DNA of 64,000 bases. Origin: Musa acuminata AAA Group. Its lineage: Eukaryota; Streptophyta; Magnoliopsida; Zingiberales; Musaceae. Under the pieces are notes generated by a model, which had not been told where the DNA came from, searched no databases, and saw only the letters and a list, made by a program, of their open reading frames with translations. Each line of letters begins with the position of its first letter. Positions within the stretch are counted from its first letter, which is position 1. The DNA is taken from positions 21,356,501 to 21,420,500 of the forward strand of contig NC_088345.1 in NCBI RefSeq assembly GCF_036884655.1. The letters are read 5' to 3'. The position numbers and the translations under genes are program-made. Of the stretch, positions 10,666-20,435 are shown one piece after another.

Positions 10666-10975
10666 GTGTTTAGACGTAAAACTGAGTTTAGACGCAAAAC
10701 TGTGTTTAGACGTAAAACCACGTTTAGACGCAAAACTGCGTTCAGACGCAAAACTGCGTTCAGACGCAAAACTGTGTTCAGACGTAAAACTGCGTTCAGA
10801 CGTAAAACTGCATTCAGACGCAAAACTGCGTTCAGACGCAAAACTGCGTTTAGACGTAAAACTGCGTTTAGATGTAAAACTGAGTTTAGACGTAAAACTG
10901 CGTTTAGATGCAAACTGCGTTTAGACGTAAATTGCTCTTAGACGCAATCTGCGCTTATACGCAAACTGTGCTTAA
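10666..10975 (+). repeat. 18-bp minisatellite in element J 5' LTR
   Basis: About 16 tandem units of the type GTTTAGACGTAAAACTGC (positions 7 to 13 vary least). It lies downstream of the TATA box, so it is transcribed as part of the leader. The period is a multiple of three, so several frames stay open by chance; the region is not a gene. Confidence 0.9.
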
Positions 10976-11109
10976 ATACAAACTGTGAATCAGATTTTGC
11001 ATCATAATAGATTTTATTGAACGAACGCACCTTTCGGTTTTAAATTGCTGTAAGATTTCCGCTGCACTAATTCACCCCCCCCCCTCTTAGTGCTCTCGAT
11101 CCTAACAAT

Positions 11110-11121
11110 TGGTATCAGAGC
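11110..11121 (+). promoter_or_regulatory. Element J primer-binding site
   Basis: TGGTATCAGAGC, exact complement of the initiator tRNA-Met 3' end, two bases after the LTR. Confidence 0.93.
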
Positions 11122-11157
11122 GAGGTTAACTCTCTAACTGATTAAAACCCAAGAGAG

Positions 11158-12659
11158 ATGGCATACGCCGGAAACCAAGAGGGGCATTCTATTACACGTC
11201 CACTCATGTTCAGTGGGACGGACTACACCTACTGGAAGACCCGAATGAGGATCTTTCTTATCTCTATGGATTTTGAACTGTGGAACCTTGTTGAAAACGG
11301 ATTTTCAAAGTCTTCTCTTCCAATGATCGATTGGAATGAATTGGAGAAGAAGGCTTTCGCTCTTAATGCAAAGGCTATGAATGCCTTATTTTGCGCACTT
11401 GATAAAAACGAGTTTAATCGTGTTTCAACTTGCGAAACTGCATTTGATATTTGGCACACACTCGAAGTGACCCACGAGGGCACAAGTAGAGTGAAAGAGT
11501 AAAAAATCAATCTGTTGTTACATTCTTTTGAACTTTTTCGAATGAAACCAAGTGAAACCATTGGCGACATGTTTACCCGTTTCACGGATGTCGTCAACGG
11601 TCTAAAAGGACTTGGAAAAAGTTTTTCGGATTTTGAACTCGTAAATAAGATACTAAGATCCCTTCCTAAGAATTGGGATCCTAAAGTCACTGCTATTCAA
11701 GAGGCAAAAGATCTGCGCAACTTCCCTCTTGAAGAACTAATCGGGTCATTAATGACCTACGAAATGACTTGTAAAGCTCATGAAGAGCAAGAAGACATCC
11801 TTCCAAAGAACAGGAAGGATATGGCACTTAAAACCTCTGAATGCCACTTGAGAGAAAACTCAAGTGATGAGGACTGTGATGATGACTTGGCACTTCTAAC
11901 AAGAAAGTTTAAAAAGTTCTTTAAAAGAAACAAGTTTCCCAAGTAAAAAGGAGAACATCAAAGAAGAAGGCTCTTCAAGCAACATGGGATGACTCGAGCG
12001 CATCCGAAGAAGAGGAGTCCAACACCGAGCAAGTTGCTCATTACGCCTTAATGGCCATCGAAGACGAGGTAACAAATTCAATAGATGCAAATTTATCATT
12101 CGATGAATTATTAAATGCTTTCCATGAATTGTTTGATGAGTGTAAGACTATTAGTAATAAATACAAATTGCTAAAAAAGCAGCATGATAGTCTTATTTGT
12201 AATTTCGATAAGTTAAATACTGAATATCATGATAGCTTAAGCTCATGCATAAAATGCCATGATCTAGAAACTCTCCAAAAAGAAAACTTGCTACTTAAGG
12301 ATACCTTGAAGAAATTCGAGGTTGGTAGCAAGTCATTAAACATGATCCTTACCAACAAGGGTCACGTTCCCATAAGAAGTGGAATTGGATTCGTGAGAAG
12401 TCCTCACCAAAATCCAACCACCTTCATAAAAGGCCCCATCTTACATGTTAGACATCAAAGCAAATGCAACTTTTGTTGCAAGTTTGGACACAAGACGCAC
12501 TATTGTCCATTTAAGAAAATTAGTCCAAACAAATTGATTTGGGTTCCTAAAGGAACCATGACAAATTCTATGCAACATGATAGAAAATGTAGATCTATTT
12601 GTGAGGAACCCAAAAGCAAATGGGTACCTAAAAATCATCCCTTCCTACAAAAACATTAA
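11158..12659 (+). pseudogene. gag: Element J gag, broken
   Basis: Begins ATG 36 bases after the primer-binding site with the Sirevirus gag start (MAYAGNQEGHS). A TAA at 11500-11502 replaces a serine codon. The frame continues to TAA at 11944-11946, where the region holding the first CCHC knuckle is deleted and the frame shifts. From 12051 to 12659 the C-terminal part is open and keeps the second knuckle (CNFCCKFGHKTHYC, CX2CX4HX4C). It ends near the position where protease should begin; only a trace of the protease region (around 12670) remains. Confidence 0.9.
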
Positions 12660-12980
12660 AATTTTAGGCTGGAGCAAGAATTAATATTCTGCTTCTTGAC
12701 GGTCATAACCCAAAAGTCAAAAGGAACTCGAAACGCTTAAATGACGAGTGGAAATTATAAAATCACAAATGAAATTTGGATGCAACCTCATGTGACTTTT
12801 CAGAATTAGAAACATATGATTCACATATCCCCTTAATCATCGAATCTGTCAAATCAAACCTCGTATCATGAAGAAACTAAGTATGTCATAAACTTGAAAG
12901 GATTACCAACTTGAACGAACTATCACAAACATGTGTACGACATTGGGAGTATGCTTAAGATCTATCTTGATCGTACAAGT

Positions 12981-13022
<42 letters not shown>

Positions 13023-13467
13023 ATACGTAATCACGTAAGAAACGTTAATTGCTCTGAAAACTCTCCTCAAGACAAAACATCCCTGATCAAATCACAAGTG
13101 CTCACTGCCTGCAGGCGGTGGCACCTCTCCAGCTGGCGATGGCACCTCCAGCCATCACGAGTTGCCAGCGGTTGCACCGCTCCAGCCAGAGGTGCAACCG
13201 TCCGCAACTCTACATTTTTAACCCACGCTAGGGCCGGCGGTGAAACCGACCCCAACTCACTTCCCTTCCCTTCTCTACTTCTCCAAGCTTCCTCCATCCT
13301 CATTTCATCCCGTTTAGCTTCCCAAATACCTCCCATCTCGGAACAAAACATCAAGAATCCTTCCCTCTTTTGAAGATTCCACTAAGGTATTCCCTAAGAA
13401 CCTCTTTTATTCTGTTTTGTTCTTCATTTACTCTTGCTCATCTTTATCCCTCTAAACTGCTGTAGTT
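12660..13467 (+). other. Region between gag and the 368-aa gene of element J
   Basis: No gene seen. It contains a run of 33 A at 12987-13019, then a GC-rich stretch with GCGGT/ACCGC words like those of the LTR U3 (13110-13235), then a C+T-rich stretch that looks like a plant 5' untranslated region (13255-13385). It may carry the gene's own promoter; no clear TATA box is visible. Confidence 0.6.
13387..13465 (+). other. Possible 79-nt intron just upstream of the 368-aa gene
   Basis: A donor AAG|GTATTCC at 13386/13387 and an acceptor CTGCTGTAG| ending at 13465, with a pyrimidine-rich stretch before it. The acceptor is two bases before the ATG. It could be a 5'-leader intron, or an acceptor for a spliced subgenomic RNA as used for env-type genes. 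Inferred from sequence only. Confidence 0.45.
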
Positions 13468-14574
13468 ATGAGATCTAGAAGATCCTCAAGGGACAAGGGA
13501 AAGAGGAGATTAGTAGAAGAGTTTGACTTCACCCTCTTTGATTCAAAAAACCATGCTGAAAAATTTCCCTCTTTCGAATTTATAAGCATCAATAAGGGAA
13601 AATACGTAGATATACATGAACTTAGAGACTTAGAAACTATCCAATGGTTTGCAAACCTAGATCTACTTCCAATCTTGCAGATTAACGAACCGATCTATCC
13701 TAGGCTAGTTCGATTGTTTTACAATAACATACAAATAGATGAGGAAGAAAGGATGTCCACCTATCTTTTAGGACAACACATCTCAATCACTGATAGATTT
13801 ATTTGTGAGATGATAGGCATTCCCATGAAAAGCATAGGACTTTACTTTAGAGGATCATGGGTTGATGAAACTATTGGAACATCCTATGTTGGAGCCTTCG
13901 GAACAATCTTTGCCAATCCCGACATAACATTTGTTCCTAAAAGCTGTGAACATCTACTACCTATGAACACTAAATTACTTCATCATATCATGACTAGTAT
14001 AATTCTTCCTAAACAATACCATCACGATGAAGTGAGTCAATTAGAATTAGGAACTATGTACTTAATCATGAAGGGACATGACATCTGTCTTGGCTATCTT
14101 ATCCAACAAAGCATGTTAGAATTATCTAAGAAAGATATGATGCTTTCATATGGTGGAATAATTATTAGAATATTAAGAGCTTACGACATTCAAATACTAC
14201 CAGAAGAAGAAATAATGAAAGTAGACAGATTCAGCATAATAAACAAAAATCTACTTCACCGACTGAGATGTCACTATAAAAACAGTAACTGGGTTAGAAT
14301 GCCTAGAAGAACTGATCCTCCTCAACCAGAACCAGAACCGGAAACACCAATATTTAGAAGTACCCAATCTCCTCCGATCTGTCCCTTTGAGGAAACACAT
14401 TCAGTTGAGCAAACTCATACATCCGTCGAAGAAATTGGGATTCGAATGGACCAATTCGAACAGAGACAAGAACGAATTGAACAACGACAAGATCAAATTC
14501 TATCAGAGCTACAGCAGATTCATAGTCAATTTGACTCCTTGTTTAGGCACTTTAATTTTCCACCTCATGAATAA
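13468..14574 (+). CDS. 368-aa protein, putative plant transposon protein family (PF20167-like), with coiled coil
   Basis: An intact frame from ATG to TGA/TAA-type end in an element whose gag is broken. The N terminus is basic (RRSSRDKGKRRL). The core, about residues 30-280, has the pattern YPRLVRLFYNNI ... YLLGQHISIT that I associate with the 'putative plant transposon protein' domain, found in many plant transposon-derived proteins and of unknown function. A proline- and glutamate-rich linker follows (about 282-312). The last 49 residues are Q/E/R-rich with heptad spacing (QFEQRQERIEQRQ), probably a coiled coil for oligomerisation. No signal peptide or membrane segment is seen, so it does not look like an envelope protein. 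It lies where pol should be. Family assignment is from memory of motif style and needs a profile search. Confidence 0.75.
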   Translation: MRSRRSSRDKGKRRLVEEFDFTLFDSKNHAEKFPSFEFISINKGKYVDIHELRDLETIQWFANLDLLPILQINEPIYPRLVRLFYNNIQIDEEERMSTYLLGQHISITDRFICEMIGIPMKSIGLYFRGSWVDETIGTSYVGAFGTIFANPDITFVPKSCEHLLPMNTKLLHHIMTSIILPKQYHHDEVSQLELGTMYLIMKGHDICLGYLIQQSMLELSKKDMMLSYGGIIIRILRAYDIQILPEEEIMKVDRFSIINKNLLHRLRCHYKNSNWVRMPRRTDPPQPEPEPETPIFRSTQSPPICPFEETHSVEQTHTSVEEIGIRMDQFEQRQERIEQRQDQILSELQQIHSQFDSLFRHFNFPPHE

Positions 14575-15636
14575 ACTTGTATGAACATTTGTTGTTGTAA
14601 ACTTCTTATGTTACTCACTTCTGACATACTATTGTGGTAAACATTTGTCATGTGCCTTGTGGTAAAGGTTATCTCGAACTTTAATCGTATCGTTTTTCCT
14701 TGATATGTGATATGTCCGAACTAAGAATATTGTGTTCTGAAACTAAAAGTTTTGAAAATCTTGTGCGTTGATTAGGAATGTTGATGTGTCCGAATAAATA
14801 AACTTATTTTTCGGACTATATTGAATTATCAGATCACTTGATTGCCATGTTTATATATGAAAATCTGCAACAAAATCTTGTCCAAATGCATCTTATTTGT
14901 TCGAATGCTATAAAACAGATTTATTCATACACTTTCATGAAAAATAAGTTCCTGAAATAAATCTGATAAAGTGATTCCTGTGTATGTATTTCATCCTGTA
15001 ATATCTTTGCGGGATAAAGTGATTCCACTTTCATAAAAAAGGGGAAGAAATGTTCAAAGCAATCTATGCAAAATTCCTCTATAAGCTTGCTAATATTGTT
15101 TTCCTCGTATCACAATTACCATGCTTTTTGTTGATGACAAAGGGGGAGAAACATATGAATTGATAAACACTACCATGATCATGTCTATGTTGCAAATACT
15201 TGAGTGATGCTATAAACTATGTTATGGTTATGCCATCCTTGCATCACCAAGAGATATATGAACATGTGCTATAGTTTGCATTATGTCTTGAGTTGATAAA
15301 CTATCTTGTGAAGTAAATGCAAACTTGCTAGAATGATAATATGTGTGCATCATGTAATAGTCCCTCGCAGCTTTAAATGATAATGTTAAATTACATGGTG
15401 AATAGTTACAAACACAATCATACAAACTTGATGATGTATGTCAAGCTTTGACATCATTCTTGAAGAGATACATCATGATGAGTATCATGATGGGAGTATT
15501 GATAAGTTTAACTGATCTAACTTATCAATACGTCACTTGAATTCTTAGGTCTTGAATTCAAGGCTGACTTATCTCAACAATAGCATATAGATAGGGGGAG
15601 TTAAGGATAACTCCATTATCAATTAATTGTCATCAT
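14575..15636 (+). other. AT-rich 3' body of element J
   Basis: No gene seen. It contains a polypurine-type motif GTTGATGACAAAGGGGGAGA at 15130-15149 and a weaker one at 15590-15600, as in other Sirevirus bodies. Confidence 0.75.
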
Positions 15637-15650
15637 AAAAAAGGGGGAGA
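15637..15650 (+). other. Element J polypurine tract
   Basis: AAAAAAGGGGGAGA, one base before the 3' LTR. Confidence 0.88.
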
Positions 15651-16758
15651 TTGTTGAATCTCGGATTTTGATGATGAAGTCAATTGTCATTTGTTGTCTA
15701 ATCTATGTGTTGAGATAAGTGTGCAGGATTAACTCCGATGAAAGTTAGACAAGCAGCAGGAGTTGCGCCGGAGTCAAGATCATGATCACGTTGGGAGTTC
15801 GAGAGTTCGACGGAAGTTCGGACGGTCGTCGGAGGTTCTGCAAGAACAGATCCGAGAAGTCCGGAAGCTTGCCAAGCGAAGCTCGTCGGAACTTGCCAAG
15901 TGAATCGTCGCAAAATCCAGGAGTTTGCCGGAAGTCCGCAGAAGCATCACCGAGGGTTCATCGGATGATCGACGGAAGTTAGCCGGAAACTCGCCGGAAG
16001 AAGCGATTGACGTACCGAAGCAAAGCTGCAGAAATTGTCTTAGATTTAATCGTAGTTAGCACGTTGATTAAGTTAGGAATGGGAGGTGATCCCATTAGCT
16101 TAATCCTGGGGCAATTGGGCCCCTGAAGAACTCAAATTGGGTCGAATGGTTCAACCCATTCGGACCCAAGGTGCTGTGGGCGGTGCAACCGCCACAGCCA
16201 AGCGGTGCAACCGCCCAGGATATGTCTCCCAGCGAGACTGGGCGGTGCAACCGCCCCAGCCAAGCGGTGCAACCGCCCAGGGCTCAGTCTCCAAGCGAGA
16301 CTGGGCGGTGCAACCTCCTCTGTCAAGAGGTAGCACCGCCAGAGCTCAAGTTTCGAGCTCTGCCAAGAGGTGCAACCACCAAGCTCGGTCTTCGAGCTCT
16401 GGCAGAGAGGAGCAACCTCTCTGGACAGGAGAGGCACCGCCTGAGCTCGGTCTTCGAGCTCTGGCAGAGAGGTGCAACCACCTCTGGCAGAGAGGAGCAA
16501 CCACCTCTGGCAGAGAGGTGCAACCACCTCTAGCAGAGAGGTGCAACCTCTCTGGTCAGGAGATGCACCGCCTGAGCTCGGTCTTCGAGCTCTGGCAGAA
16601 AGGTTCAACCACCCCTGATAGAGAGGTGCATCCGCCTGAGCTCAGTCTTCGAGCTCTGCTAGGCGGTGCAACCTCTCCAGTCAAGAGGTGCAACCGCCTG
16701 ATCCCGGAATTTCGGGATTTGATCGTTTTGAGCTCCAAATTTGAACTGGGTTGGGGCC

Positions 16759-16767
16759 TATAAATAC
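16759..16767 (+). promoter_or_regulatory. TATA box of element J 3' LTR
   Basis: TATAAATAC in the same context as in the 5' LTR. Confidence 0.8.
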
Positions 16768-17319
16768 CCCACCCGTTCAGCACAGAAAGGGTAACAGATC
16801 CACTCCGAATTCCTGATCTTTTCTGTGATTCTAAGAGCTCAAAATTGTGTAAAGTTCAAAAGTTCTCCTCTTTCTGTTCTTCAAAGTCTTGAGTTGTAAA
16901 GAGAGGAGAGAAAGGATCTGTAAAGGTTGCCTCCTGAGCCTGTCAAAAGGAGAGAAACTGTAAAAGGGCAGTTGGCCTTCGCCTATTGAAGGAAGGCCTC
17001 TAGTTGACGTCGGCAACCTCATCGGTGGAGGAAGCCAAAAGTGGAGTAGTAGGTCAAGACTGACCGAACCACTCTAAATCTCTAGTTTGCGTTTATTTTT
17101 GAGCACTTTATCATTACTGCAAACCTCCTACATAGCTACTGCCCTCTGCGCTTTTACGAACGATTCTCTAAGTTCAGATCTTTTCGAATTTGCATTGAGA
17201 CGTAAATCGGTGTTTTCGTACGATCTTTACATCGTAGTTTATGCTTACGCTTTGATTCCATTCATAACTGCAAACTGCTTTCTGCACATTCACAAAAAGA
17301 TTTTCAAAGTTCAGTTTCT

Positions 17320-17650
17320 GTGTTTAGACGTAAAACTGCGTTTAGACGCAAAACTATGTTTAGACGTAAAACCACGTTTAGACGCAAAACTGCATTCAGA
17401 CGCAAAACTGCGTTCAGACGCAAAACTGCGTTCAGACGCAAAACTGCGTTCAGACGTAAAACTGTGTTCAGACGTAAAACTACGTTCAGACGCAAAACTG
17501 CGTTCAGACGCAAAACTGCGTTTAGACGTAAAATTGCGTTTAGACGTAAAACTGAGTTTAGACGTAAAACTGCGTTTAGACGCAAACTGCGTTTAGACGT
17601 AAACTGCTCTTAGACGCAGTCTGCGCTTAGACGCAAACTGCGCTTAAATA
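17320..17650 (+). repeat. 18-bp minisatellite in element J 3' LTR
   Basis: Same repeat as at 10666-10975 with about one more unit. Confidence 0.9.
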
Positions 17651-17783
17651 CAAACTGTGAATCGGATTTTGCATCATAATAGATTTTATTGAACGAACGC
17701 ACCTTTCGGTTTTAAATTGCTGTAAGATTTTCGCTGCACTAATTCACCCCCCCCCTCTTAGTGCTCTCGATCCTAACACCAAC

Positions 17784-18237
17784 TGCTCTCCGTTGCTGTT
17801 TTTGAGTAGTCGAACCTTTGATCCTCCATGCTGCTTCAACTCACCAATGACTCTGACTCTGGTGTGGGGTTGGCTGAGTTGTGTTGATCCTTGTTGATTC
17901 CTACGGATCCTCCAAATGAAGGAAAAGACCATCCTTACTACGCCAGTCTCTCAAATGCCTCATGCTGCTTGAATTGGGTGGATGCTTGTTGGAGCTTTAT
18001 CGAGCATCATCTCACAAACTTCTGAAGTTTTGGGTCCTTCCTCCACAAAATTTGCTCATTGACTCTTCTTTCACTTAGTTGTCACATCCAAGTAGGTTCG
18101 CATCACTTCCGCTTTCGATTGACATTTCGGTGGGAAATGAAGCAGACAATCTACTCTCAGTAACACTGATCACCGTTGGTAAGGATTTGACAACTATTAT
18201 CTTCCATTATCTTCGAAGGGTCTTTGAACTTGTGCAG
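17784..18237 (-). other. Element D body, piece between J and H
   Basis: Non-coding. Joins 9080 on the left (across J) and 41629 on the right (across H). Confidence 0.75.
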
Positions 18238-18242
18238 AGCTC
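18238..18242. repeat. Target-site duplication of element H (AGCTC)
   Basis: AGCTC lies directly before H and again at 41624-41628 directly after H. Confidence 0.92.
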
Positions 18243-19736
18243 TGTTGGGAAATCATTGGGGGGCGACATCATATGCACAGCGGAAGAACAAGAAAACAAA
18301 AATCCCCGATTCCCAAAAAGATGTTCGTCGTCGTGCGAAGATTGGTGCGCAAAAATCCGCAAAACACAAGACTGCGTATAGAGATTGTGTTACCTAGGGA
18401 GATCGTATATCCCTGTTTCCTTGCAGATCCTTAGGAGAGGGTGAATGAGGTCAAGCGTCCTCCTCACTAGCGGTGATCCACACAGTAGGGTTGCGACGAC
18501 GCTCCTCAAAACTCCAGGCCTACTCTGAGGTGGAGAGGGAGAGGATAATAGGAAGGGCAAGCAAAGACTCTAGCCTATAAGGCTGTGAATCCCTCCTATT
18601 TATAGAGATCCCGTGTCAAACCCTAATGGGTCCTTCCCTAGTGGGTATTGGATCTGCATCCAATAAGACAAGGGCTCTGTCGGATATCTCATATCCGAAC
18701 CTCTACTCATCGCAATGCCTACCATATGTGTGTGACCCTCGAGGCCCAATATCGAGCTGGCCATGAGTCATACCTATCAGAACTCCTTCTAACTCAGTGA
18801 ATTATTATCTCTGTAATAATTCACTCGACTCATCGACTACGGACGTACTAGGCCACTACGCCGTAGTCCCCAGACAATATAGGGGAATCCAATCCATTGG
18901 ACCTGTCTATCCTCAGTTACCATGTACCTATAGTCCCTCATCCATCTAATATCCCAAAGACCATATATCGAGCATGGTGCTGTTAGACCCATACGGTTTC
19001 TACTCAAGTCTCGCTTTAATCGGATTCTCTCGGAGAACTCTTTCTCTCTCAACCCGAATGACCCTGGCCAGGGATTTGTCTGAGCAAGAACATATGGGAT
19101 ATTCCTCTCATGACGCCGAGAGTGGATGATCCTCTGTCGACACTCAATAGCCCTCGTAAGGTCGACTACCACTCCCAATGACCAGATGTACTAGATCTGG
19201 GACAGCCAAACCTATAAGTCTGGTATCAAAGAGTGGAGCACTCATACAGGACATCCTTGGTGTCTCAAGTCTAAGGACCAGATACACCACTAGGGCTACG
19301 GAATCGTTGTCTGACAATAAGGCATCATCAACCATCCAGCATTCCGTAAGCGGATCAATCAGTGAACTCATTCTCCAATGAGCACCTGTACTATATCCCT
19401 AGTGTCCCTACACGAGCAGCTATGAGACCAGCTGCATCCATCATATGGACGAGTATACAGCACACCAGTCTATCCGGTTATCACGATGTCCCTCTCGAGT
19501 AACCTATGACCGGGATTATTTAGGATATGTGTTTAAAGGTGAATCGATCTCATTATCGTGATCTCATCACGATCCGATTCTCATTGCACAAATCCAAGGA
19601 CATCACAATATATATATGCATTTATGCAATAGTTATAAAGTGATATACGCCAAAATATAATAAGCAAAAAGATTCTGTATCAAGTCACACGTGCCATCAC
19701 TCACGTGATTGGCTTGCTGGGCACCTATGACTAGTA
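18243..19736 (-). repeat. Element H 3' LTR (1494 bp)
   Basis: The plus strand begins TGTTGGGAAATC and ends GACTAGTA; the matching end of the 5' LTR is GACTAGCA, so one terminal base has changed. Uninterrupted, it shows how the split 5' LTR should join. Confidence 0.93.
18597..18604 (-). promoter_or_regulatory. TATA box of element H 3' LTR
   Basis: Minus strand TATAAATA in TCTCTATAAATAGGAGGG. Confidence 0.75.
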
Positions 19737-19737
19737 A

Positions 19738-19747
19738 TCTCCCACTT
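19738..19747 (-). other. Element H polypurine tract
   Basis: Minus strand AAGTGGGAGA, directly before the 3' LTR. Confidence 0.82.
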
Positions 19748-19844
19748 GACCTAAAGCCAATCACCTATGTGTCTGATCCCCATCAGACTCCTGTGACGCT
19801 CAAAGACAATCTGAGACAACGGCTTTGTCAGTGGATCTGCAATG

Positions 19845-20435
19845 TTATCTTCGGATGGAACTCTTTCCACTACTACATCTCCTCGGGTTACAATCTCTCT
19901 GATAAGCTGGAACCTCCTCAGAACACTTTTGATGAGACCCGGGTTCCCTTATTTGAGTAATCGCCCCATAATTGTCGCAATATAAGGAAGTCGACTTCTC
20001 GCTATTCGGAACGACTCCCAAATCTGTGATGAACATCTTCACCCAAACTCCCTCTTTTGCTGCATCTGATGCAGCAATATACTCCGCCTTTGTGGTCGAG
20101 TCAGCAGTAGTATCTTGCTTGGAACTCTTCCAGCACACTGATCCTCGATTCAAGGTGTACACATACCTTGAATTCGACTCGTTATCATCGACATCAGACT
20201 GAAAACTTGAGTCAGTGAAGCCTTCAACCTTAAGGCTATTACCTCCATATACTAGTAAAAGATCCTTAGTCCTTCTCAAGTACTTAAGGATACACTTTAC
20301 TGCTTTCCAGTGCTCCAAGCCTGGATCCGCCTGATACCTGCTCGTGACACTCAGAGCATGCGCTATATCAGGCCTAGTATATAGCATGGCATACATGATA
20401 GACCCTATTGCTGAGGCATAAGGTATCATATTCAT
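19845..20435 (-). pseudogene. pol: Element H pol, RNase H part, out of frame
   Basis: 196 aa beginning MNMIPYAS, carrying the copia RNase H region (SVTSRYQADPG, TTKAEYIAASDAAKE, CDNYGAI). RNase H removes the RNA template during reverse transcription. It overlaps the end of the main frame by four bases but in another frame. The usual stretch linking RT to RNase H seems to have been lost in a short deletion at about 20435, which also shifted the frame. Its C terminus (ARRCSSGKSS style) is also altered compared with the expected end. So this copy cannot make one continuous polyprotein. Confidence 0.85.

Larger units (their letters stand above)
9086..11107 (+). repeat. Element J 5' LTR (2022 bp)
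   Basis: It starts TGTTGAATCTCGG and ends GATCCTAACA. U3 holds an inverted-repeat array at about 9605-10050, then the TATA box, then an 18-bp minisatellite, then the C-run. It is 105 bp shorter than the 3' LTR, mainly through repeat-unit number. Confidence 0.93.
9086..17778 (+). mobile_element. Element J: Sirevirus derivative with an added 368-aa gene, complete
   Basis: 8693 bp with LTRs 9086-11107 and 15652-17778, a primer-binding site, a broken gag, no pol, one intact foreign-looking reading frame (13468-14574), polypurine motifs and a perfect 5-bp target duplication. It sits in the body of element D. With gag broken and pol absent, movement would need proteins from a full Sirevirus. The reading frame in place of pol sets it apart from the other gag-only elements. 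Confidence 0.92.
15652..17778 (+). repeat. Element J 3' LTR (2127 bp)
   Basis: Starts TGTTGAATCTCGG, ends GATCCTAACA. It has an extra block of the U3 array near 16180-16245 compared with the 5' LTR, and an extra unit near 16520. Otherwise nearly identical, so J is fairly young. Confidence 0.93.

Noticed and set aside
10433..10941. Long frames with FRRKTAFRRKT or KLRSDAKLRSDA repeats (also at 17087-17613)
   Set aside because: They are the 18-bp LTR minisatellite read in several frames on both strands; the period is a multiple of three, so stops are avoided by chance.
13468..14574. Sirevirus envelope-like protein
   Set aside because: No signal peptide, no membrane segment, and the core motifs fit the plant transposon protein family better; position alone is not enough.
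18837..19178. 113-codon minus-strand frame present in both H LTRs (also 40724-41065)
   Set aside because: It is repeated because it lies in U3 of the LTR; there is no domain, and the older relatives G and G2 do not keep it open.
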